A DNA stretch of 64,000 nt, from positions 21,018,621 through 21,082,620 of the forward strand of contig NC_079891.1 in assembly GCF_024868665.1 (NCBI RefSeq), in the 5' to 3' direction. Position 1 is the first letter of the stretch. Each line of letters begins with the position of its first letter. Shown in pieces: positions 34,401-44,455 of the stretch. This stretch comes from Triplophysa rosa. Lineage: Eukaryota; Chordata; Actinopteri; Cypriniformes; Nemacheilidae. Below the pieces are notes generated by a model. The model worked only from the letters and a program-made list of their open reading frames with translations, did no database searches and had not been told where the DNA came from. The position numbers and the translations under genes were made by a program.

Positions 34401-37400
34401 CCCTCTCTTACTCCCTCATATGAAGGTCTCAGCCTGGAGGGTCCCCATGATTAGAATGCATCAGTAAAAGGTTTGTCTCTCATTTCATACGAAATAACTT
34501 TTTTAATTTGATTGCTTAGGTTCACTGTGTGCCGCTCTCTTTTATGCTCTCCCCATCTCTCATTCTCATTCAATGCTGCCATTGCAATTTAACACCCAGC
34601 TCTTCAGCCTTAGCCAGAGAGAGAGAGCGTGCACGCCGATTTAATGGATGACTGAACAAATTAAATTTGAATTCATAGGACAACTTTCATCTTCAGCATG
34701 AATTTTGTTGCTGGGAAAATATATAATAATGCGGTACTAACTGTAAAAAACACATACAAATATCCCCTCTTTGTTGTAATTGATTACTTTGAAGGAAATC
34801 ATAAAGGATTCGGTTACTGTAGCAAATTTGTTTCAAAATAGTGAAAAATTGAAAAGATGCTTATGTTAAAAGATCAACATCAGGCTTCACCCATGTTCTG
34901 ATAAACAATAATTATTTGTATGGGTATACAGTCAGTTGCATTTTAGGGTACATTTACACAATGGTGTACCAAAAATTACAAAGTTTTGCCTTTGCTAGAA
35001 AAGTTTAAAAAAGTCTGTTTTCAGGTGGCCACCACCCGCACAATACTTAAGTAGCCTACTAATACACTTTTCAACAAACATCTTTGAGAAAAACAATTCA
35101 AAAACATCAAACGGAGTATCCAACTGAGTTGATTAAAGGAGTAATACAGTAGATGTTAGCAGCACCGAACACACTGCAGTCGATTCAAAATCGTTCTGTC
35201 TCTCTCTAAGCGTTTTTTTCTTTCCTTAAATTATTCTCAGGATAGAAACGCAGCCCAGGGGGCCTCTTGTCTCTGTCATCCGATTTGGAGTTCAAACATT
35301 CTTCCCATTCTCTCTTTCTTCTACTGAGAGGTTTAAGAGAAGAGAAAGCTGTCTGTTAAAATTCTTTCTATAGAAGGCGCAGTAGGAGAGACATGAGGAT
35401 TAAAATGCTTATACTAAAGGCAGGATGCCGTCTTGTGGCTTAAAAGCTGATGAAATATGGATGTTTTCGCACATACTGCTGGAGAAGACAGGAAGGTCAA
35501 CCACACGTCTCCGATAGACCTCTACTTCTGTGCTTTTTATGCTTTTCTCATGTTGAAAAGATCTTATTCATTCATTTGAACATAATTGCTTTAGTCTGTG
35601 TAGGGTTCTCACCACAACAGTAAATAAGAAAGCATCTCTATAAAGTTCTAATTGATTAATATGTAGACTAATACCAGCTAATGCAAGAAATGCAAGAAAC
35701 GCAAGAAATTTTTTTTCAAAGCCAGAGCTTTAGAGTGGTCCTCAGTTACTGTATTTATTGTGCCAAGCCAAACACGCCAGAAAAAAGAAGTTTGTTTTTC
35801 CCTATGTGCTCTTGCATTCGTGTTTTGTTGATGCTAAGGAGTGAGGGCTTTTAAAAGGCTTTCTGTCTAGACAGAAAAAGGCTTTGAAAGTTGCCATAAT
35901 GAAGAACAGGCTTCGCAAGTCATTTCAGCCACATTTACAAAGGTCAGCTCATCTTCATAACATCCACAAGTTCAGCTCATTTCCATAAACATTCAGGCTG
36001 CTTCTGCTAAAGGGAAAACTAAGAGATGTAAACGGCCAGCCAAATGGATCTTTTCCCTTTTCACACTTTAATTTAACAATGTCACAGACAAAGAAAATAG
36101 TGAGAGGGAGAGAGAGATAGGGAGGGACAGAGAAAGTATGTGTTTTTTAATGAAAGGGTTTGACTTCATTGATCTCGGTTTCATTCAGATTAGAAGTGAG
36201 AGTGAACTCATTTTCTCATTAAAATAAGGAGGCGTGCAAAGATGGAAAAAGACAAAGAGTGGCAGAATGAGATGGGATTTATTGAATCAATCATGTTCTC
36301 CTGTGATGCTTAACGGGTTTATTGTGAAAAAACATACCCAAGTGACCTTTTTTATAGTTATATATACATAGAGATATACATTTACCCGCTTGTGTGCGTC
36401 ATGAACCCATGACCTTGGGATTGCTACCAGTTGAGCTATACAGAAACAAAAGACAGGCAAAAAGAACAAGGTGGTCCATGTGAAACAGACACACACACAC
36501 AAAAAAAGATTTGTCACCACTTTCATGTAAACTGGCTTGCTTATTGATCTGGGGTTGCTTTATAATCAGCATGTCGATGAACGCCTCGCCGAGCAGAAAT
36601 CTATGGGAAACTGGGCCATTAGGGAAAGCTCAGCTATTAAAAACTCCGACAGAGATTTTGAAAGCGAAAAACAGTCAATCATCAAAGAAGTGACAGAGAA
36701 GGGAAATGGAAGGCATGCTGTGCCATCATTCTTGTTAACGATCACAAAAATGCAGAATGCAGTGCCGCGAAACCTTGATCAGATCAGCCATGAAAGCTTG
36801 GGAGGTAACAGCAAATAATGGCTGTATCTGAATCCTGAGAGATGCAACGTATTTACATTTACTTCCTGCTGTGATGCTTTCCAAACTAAAGTGACAGACA
36901 AGAAAATGTGAGTAGCAAGGTAAGGCAATCAAGAGCAAACAATGCAGATCAAGTTTTGAAGTCACAAAAGTTTTCCCACTGTACAACTTCTACTTCCACT
37001 AATCTGAAATGCCATTTTGTCCATTTTTTTTAACTAAAGACATGGAAGTTATCGGTAAAGTGACCCAAAAATTCTGTCATCATTTACTCACCCTCTTGTC
37101 ATTCTGTATGACTTTCTTCTGCAGAACACAAAAAAAGATATTTTGAAGAATGTTGGTATTTGAAAAATGGTGGAACCCATTCACTTCTATTGTATGGACA
37201 CAAAACCAATGCAAGTCAATGAGTACAGATGTTGTTTGGTTACCGGGATTCTTTAAAATACCTTCTTTTGTGTTCTGCAAAAGTTTTGAAATGGTAAGTG
37301 GGTGAATAAATGATGACAGAATTTTCACTTTTGGATGAACTATCACTTTAATTCACTCATAAAGTGCTGCTTTTTCAACCATTAGTCAGGTCGAAAGCAG

Positions 37401-40400
37401 CAAACACAACCATTATATTAAAAGTTACATTTGACATTTAGCCTCAAACGTCACGCCCATGGAAAAAGTATATGAGGTTCACTTAAACTTTTGACACGTT
37501 CGTGCATGGACACTGATCTGATATCGCAAGGAAATTTCCATTCCCCTAAGGATGACATGGTTGAAAATGAAACGTGATTGGTTGCTTTACCTTTATGTCA
37601 TATGGGCTCTTGGGCAGTCCATGGTTCCCACACATTGGAAACAAGACTACATTTGACCTAACCACAGGTTAAAACAACCCAGAATTGAATGTTTGACACA
37701 TGCTATTAAAGTGTAAGCTTAACAAATAGTGTCAGGTTTTTATAATTCAATCTGGAAAGTATTAACAAATTAACAAAATCTTTGATTGTAAGATATAACT
37801 ATTTCAAAACGGAACACATGCAGAGCAAACTCCAGAGGCAAATTATTTAAAACGACGGATTTAGAGAATCAGTCGACTGAAAACCTTGAACTTTTCCATG
37901 TGTGGTAGATGTTTGCTGTTTCCTGTTGTGTTCTCGATTCTCCAAATGATCTAAATTAGTCATCTTACACAAACTCAGCACAGACACAACACACTGAAAT
38001 CTAACTCTAACTCAAGCCAGACTTCTGAGACTATAACCATTTTAAAGGGATAGTTCACCCAAAAATGAAAATTCTGTCATGAATTACTCACTCTCTAGTT
38101 GTTCCAAACCTGTATACATTTCTTTGTTCTGTTGAATACAAAGAAAGCTATTTGGAAGATTGTTAGCAACTGAAATTTCTGGTGCACCACTGACTAACAT
38201 GGTAGGAAAAAATACTCTATATTTTTTGTTCTGTTGAAGACAAAAGAAGATATTTTATGGAAATTAGGAAAGCAAACAGTTCTGGGACACCTTTGACTAC
38301 CATTTTAACATTTCCTGCAATGGTAGTCAAGGGTGTCCCAGAACTGTCAGTTGCTAACCTTCTTCCAAATATCTTTCTCTGTGTTCAACCAAACAAAGAA
38401 ATGTATAAAGGTTTGGAACAACTAAAGGATGAGTAATTCATGACAGAATTTTCATTTTTGGGTGAATTATCCCTTTTACATCACTGACCTGGATACACTA
38501 AACGTAACAATTGAAATCTGTACTTAATATGAGAAAAACAATTCAGGAGGTCATTGTACAACTGGCGAAGGTTTATGGATGTACATAATGTAAGTGCTTT
38601 TTGAGTAGAGAGAGAGAGGAAAGGACAAGTCAACCTCACAAAATCAAGAATATATAAAGACAAGAGCCTACATAAAGAATAACCTGGTAGCCGTGAAAAG
38701 TTCAGGGGTTTGGACATTAGCAAAAGAGGAGAGAAGTTAATGAAAGACACTTGACACTTTATCCGAGTGACTAAATCACTACTTTCACCCTCTAATTACA
38801 CAGAGAAAGAATTAGTGCTTAAAGTAATGAGTACAGAGGGAAATAAATGGAGGGTGAAGCACAAGTGTGTGTGTGTGCGTGTGTGGACAGAAATACTGAA
38901 AAAAGTACAACGACTAACGGGAGGGGTTGGCAACCCCCCCAAACAGCTGTACTTTTCACCTGTGCATGAACACAGAATCCATATTTCACACAGTACCACC
39001 GCTTTTTATAACTGTGTTCTACTACCACACCATGAAGTAATGGGATGTGCTAGTTGTAGACGTGTAGAAATGAAGAAATGTATATGCATCTACAGCTTCC
39101 TGCTCTCTTCACACCCTCATGTCAATCATATAAAATCTAGTGAATTAATTCAAATAGCTTGGCTGACAACAGGATGACATTTGGATAATTGGAGAGTCCT
39201 TCTTTCATTCATATCTGCAGAAGATCCAGTTCTGCTTTTACAGAGACCATTATGAAGAGCAAGCAGAACTCTGACATGATGTAGGTGATACATTTATTCT
39301 GAGCTGTTAGTCATTATAAACAAGTTTGTGCGATAAAAAACAGGGATTGGTGGGGGAGCACGGAATGAAAAAAAGCTTCAAAGTGCCCCTGAAAAAAATT
39401 GTTTAGCCTTCACAATCCAAGTCCATTGTGGAACACTGGGGACTGCACCTTTCTTGTAAAAAGTTAAAATATAGTCATTATTTATTCAACCTAAAAACCT
39501 GTACATGAATCTTTCTTCTGTGAAAAACAAAAGAACATACTTTGTGTCCATACAATGGAAGTCAATGGGTCCCCAATATTGTTCATTCTTCAAAATATCT
39601 TCTTTTGTGTTCTTCAGAAGAATGACAGTCCTACGGGGTTGGAATAAACGATGAGAGAATTGTCATTTTTGGGCGAGCCCTTTAGCTCCTGTGTGCAAAA
39701 CAAGTCTCTTTCAGGTCTTTCTTTTTTGGTGGGGCTACTAGGGGTCCCTTACATATTTTCATGACAATTCTTCTCCCAAACACGTTAGGGCCTCATTCAG
39801 AAGAAATAAACTGTTATCTCTACTCGCAAATAAAATGACATCTTTCCATTTCTGCTGTGCCCTCTCCCTTATCGTTTTAAAGGCTCTTTCTAATGTTTTC
39901 TTTAGAACGGAAAGAAAAACAACAATGAATGAATGAGGAAGCTTTTACCTAATATGAGCCCCCAAACAAACCTCAGCTGGTCCAGATATCATCATGCCTG
40001 GGTAAGCACTGCACTAACTCACCTGAATTTGTGTGATTCAGTGGATAAAAGCATCTGTGTAAATGGGAAGGTGCATGCTGTTTTTCATTAAAATACTTTT
40101 CCTTTAATGCACATTTATTTTTATATTACTGTACAATCAGAATTTTCTAGATTTACTGTACAAGGAAAGTATCATTAAATGCAGAGGTGTTATGCAACCT
40201 TTACTGAGGGAGCACCAGCGGCTGTTCTTACTCCTGGATAATCAAAGTTTTCTTCTTTTCAAAGTTTTCAAAATTCACAAACCAATCTGATAAACATGCA
40301 TTAATGGCCATGGTACTTTCAGCTATGTCAGTGTTCTTTTTCTCTCATCATCATCATGTTGGTTTTAAAAATAGATGTGGAGGAGGAAATGTCTCAGTCT

Positions 40401-43400
40401 GAGTGTTGGCAGGTAGTGATCATCTCATATCCTGTCAACTTTGGTTTGATTTTGACCTATTTCAATGCATATGTTTCTATTCATACATTACATGAATGTG
40501 TGAGTCTGCGTATACATTTCTCATTGAGACAATATCAAGCTCTGGCTATGGTCTGTCACCTTTGGTTTTCTGAACTTCTTTTGATGACCGTGACTGTTTC
40601 TCTGTGTGGGAAGAGCTCACTACAAATTCTCAGAAAAGGTTGCAGGCTCTATTTAGAAGCGTGACATGCTGAGCACTCATGTTTGGCTGTGTGATTCTGC
40701 CAGGAACACTGTTACAAAATGTTACAAAAGGTGATGCCATTCAAGAACCATTTTGGTCTGTTTACTCAAAGGTTCTTATAGGAACCATTTCTCAATTTTT
40801 TATCAAAATCTCTAAAGAACCCCTTTCCACTTGAAAGAACCTTTCCTGTAACAGAATGTTTCTGTATGTTATGGCATCGCGAAGCACCACTTTTTAAAGA
40901 GTGAAAGTCATAAAATTAAAACCACAGTGTACGCTTGATCACCACGATGCCATAGAAGAATATTTTTTGTCTAAATGGTTCCATAAAGAATCTTTAACAT
41001 CCTAAGAACCTTTCTGTTTAACAAAAGGTTCTTTGTGACGAAAGAGTTCTTGAGATTATAAAAAGGTAAGAAAGAGATGGTTCTTTAAAGCACCTTTGAC
41101 TGAACGGTTCTTTGTGGAACCAAAAATGGTTCTTCTATGGCATCGCTGTGAAGAACCACCTTTTCAAGAGTGTACCATAGAAGCTTTTTGGCTGAAACAT
41201 TCCATAGAGAATCTTTAACATTTGAAGAACCTTTCTGGTTTACAAAAGGTTCTAGTGAAAAAAAAGTTCTTCACGCTCTGAAGGAAAGAAATGATTCTCT
41301 TAAAAACCTTTGATTTTGGTGCATTGGGTCAAAAAGGGATGAACCCACCTGTTTAACCCAGGAATAGGTTAAAACAACCTAGCATTGTCATGGTTCTGCC
41401 TCACCTAGTCTTGGATTTCCTGGTCCTGAGGCAGAGCCATGACAAAGTCTTTGGTTTTGTGTGGGAAAACCATGGTGTTTGTCTTTTTGACATCTCATGT
41501 GTTTTCTCGTGTCTTGTCATTGGCCCCACCCCTCTCGTTTCATGTATTGCTTCCCTACCGTGTCGAATGTTCCTCACATGCCCTGTGTCATTATCCCTCG
41601 TTTGTTTTGCCTTTATATACCCTCATGTTTCATTGTCTTGTTGCTCGTGCATTGTACATGGTGTCGTTCCTCGTTGTTGGTGTATCCTATGCTTACCTGT
41701 TTCCCCCCATGCTCGTGTTCCCGTTTGGATTGTCTCGTCAAGTTTAGTAAGTGTTTAGTTTAGTTTGTCAAGTAATGTTTAGCTTAGTTTAGTGTGAGTC
41801 AGTCTATGTCCCATTTAGTATCCTGTTTGTTTAGTTATACCCCCTCGTGGGTTTTTGTTTTGATGTTCTGTGTTCTATTGAATAAAAACCCTTGTTAACC
41901 CCTTTATCCCCTGCTGCCTGCAATTGGGTTCTTTCCACCACGCAGAGTCGTGACAGAGTCGTGACAAGCATGTTTGGTTGAAACAACTCAACGTTTAGGT
42001 TTGTCCCTTTTTGACCCAACACTGAATTGAAAATAACACAGCATTTTTCAAGAAAATAAATTAATCTATCATGACATTCAACAGTCATAATTTCTGAACA
42101 ATTATAGCTGTTTGTGCCAACACTGACCATTCATTCGCATTAATATGGAAACATTAATATGAAATCACATTAATAACTGCAAACCTGTAACACAGGACTC
42201 TGGTCAAAGTTGTAGGCACTGGGTCGTCCCTCCAATGTGGAGAAGGCCACATTTCCACCAGCTAGTGGAGAGATGTCACTAAACTCGTCTGTGCAGAGGG
42301 CCGTCCTCTCATTGTCTCCTGGTCGTATGAAGCCTTTGTTGTCCCTCTCATAAGTCTTGCGACAGGAAGCGCTGTAGTATTGGTACGGTTGCCATGGTGC
42401 ATTCTCTTCTGTACGCTTGTAAATGGCAAAGCTCTCCGGTCGGCTGGAGTAGAACTTCAAACGGACATATGTGATCTCGAAGGCCTTGCCTTGGGGAAAA
42501 ATAATGTTTTTAAAAAAGCTTGTTTATGAAAAAAATATTTTTGTTGAAAGTATTGAAAGTTGTAATAAAACCAACATTGCAGAGATGTATGCGGAATTAA
42601 ATCTTCTGCTGCAGGGATCCCACAAAAATCAATAATTAATGCATCTACAATTAAAGTACACAGAATACCCTGCAAATTGAGCTCGGCTAAGATTTACATC
42701 TGCATCCCTTCATCTTTTATGGTTTTAAACATCACATACAAATCTGATTCTGTGTACTTCTGCTATCCATGACATATTTGTTTATTTGTCTGACATATAT
42801 AAATAAAACATCTCGGGAGGGCTGTTGTGTAAAAGATGACAAGAAATACGTTTAGATTTTTTTCTTTTTGCCTGTCTAGAAGCTATTACGAATATACTTA
42901 TTCAGAAAAACAACACGTCAGCATAAAATATAAACAAATGTTGAGTGGAACTGAAAGAGGGGACAAATTGAGAGTGGTTAGATGAAACCATCATGGTCAG
43001 GAACTGAGAAATCAAAGGAGGACACGTTATCTTATTTAGAGAGGAAATCAGTATATACTATTTATTCATATATTGTGTTTGTATATAAAATGTGCCTGGT
43101 TTATGACTGAATTAATGAAATCAATCAAACTCATTGACATACAGATTATCATGACTTGTATATTTCTATATTAAATGTGACAAATCATTCAGTTATTTAG
43201 TTTATTCAAATATGTATTTTTTAAATCTCTTTGTCCTGAATATGATAATTTTTAAACTACAGCAGTGATATATTGTTGTTACGGTAAAATCAGAGCTGAA
43301 GTCTTATGGTCTTGGTCACTTGACTTGCAAAAAGCTGTTTACAACTAAAAAATATATCTCCTTAAATTATCCATTTTCTTTTCAGCTCAGTCTGTCTTCA

Positions 43401-44407
43401 AACGTGGACCATGGTGGTTGCCATGTTGAAATCCTTTAAACATCATTAAATCTCAGCATGAAAGAAGATTATCTTGGCTGGAGAAAAGAGGAAAAGGAAA
43501 TAGAGCGAAATGAGAAAGAAAAGCTAAAAATTAGAGGTGGTCTACAGTAAATCTCTAATCATGATGAATGAACGTGCAGTCTGGAACAAAACGCTGAATT
43601 ACTGAGTTGGACTTGAATTTGAATATGCGCATGTGTAAATGTACTGTGGTGTATTCATCACACACAGGTTTAATACATCCATGTGTACTTTATACAGTAA
43701 ACTTCCACAGCTGTTGTGCTTGTTTGTCTAAAAGGAATAAGTAGACTAGACTTAACTGTATATATATATATATATATGTGCGTGTTTTGTCTGAACTCGA
43801 TTAAACTAAACCAGGCTTACAGTAATATTTATGTGAAACTCATAGCTCAGGGTAAACGCCATATCAAAATCATCCATCGTGCTGTAAGCTTTATGGTTGA
43901 CACAATGTGTAAGGCGGTTATGTCTGCAATGAAATCTAGAAATGGTATTTCAAAGTGTTTGTAATTTGCATAATTTTTGATGTCCGGTTGGGGTATTTAG
44001 CTGCAACCATCTGTATCTCATATTGGTTTTTTGAACATCTTTGAACGAAGACCACAATGGAAACCAGATGTGGAAACATTCCTTAAAGTATGTGTATGTG
44101 GGCGTTTGTGTATGTTTACATGTGTGTGTATGGGAAAACCCTGACCTGCCACTGGACTCTGCTGCTTTCTGTGTTTGTCTTATTCTTTAAAATGTTTTCT
44201 GTACCACCCCCAAAGCTGCCTCCACTGTGTGTATGTCTGTGTAGGCCTCCCTTGGATGCATTCTGTTTGGTTAAGAAACATGAAAAGGCCTTTCATAAAC
44301 ACTCAACTGCAACCCTTCTATGAATCAAAGCAAAAAGCATATTAGACAGATGCAATTTTGCTTTCCAAATATTCAGCTCTATTTATTAGTATTTTAAAAC
44401 ATAATTT

Positions 44408-44455
<48 letters not shown>

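Noticed and set aside
36511..36818. Extra exon or small gene in lamc3 intron 2
   Set aside because: No domain or splice-phase fit; length is compatible with chance.
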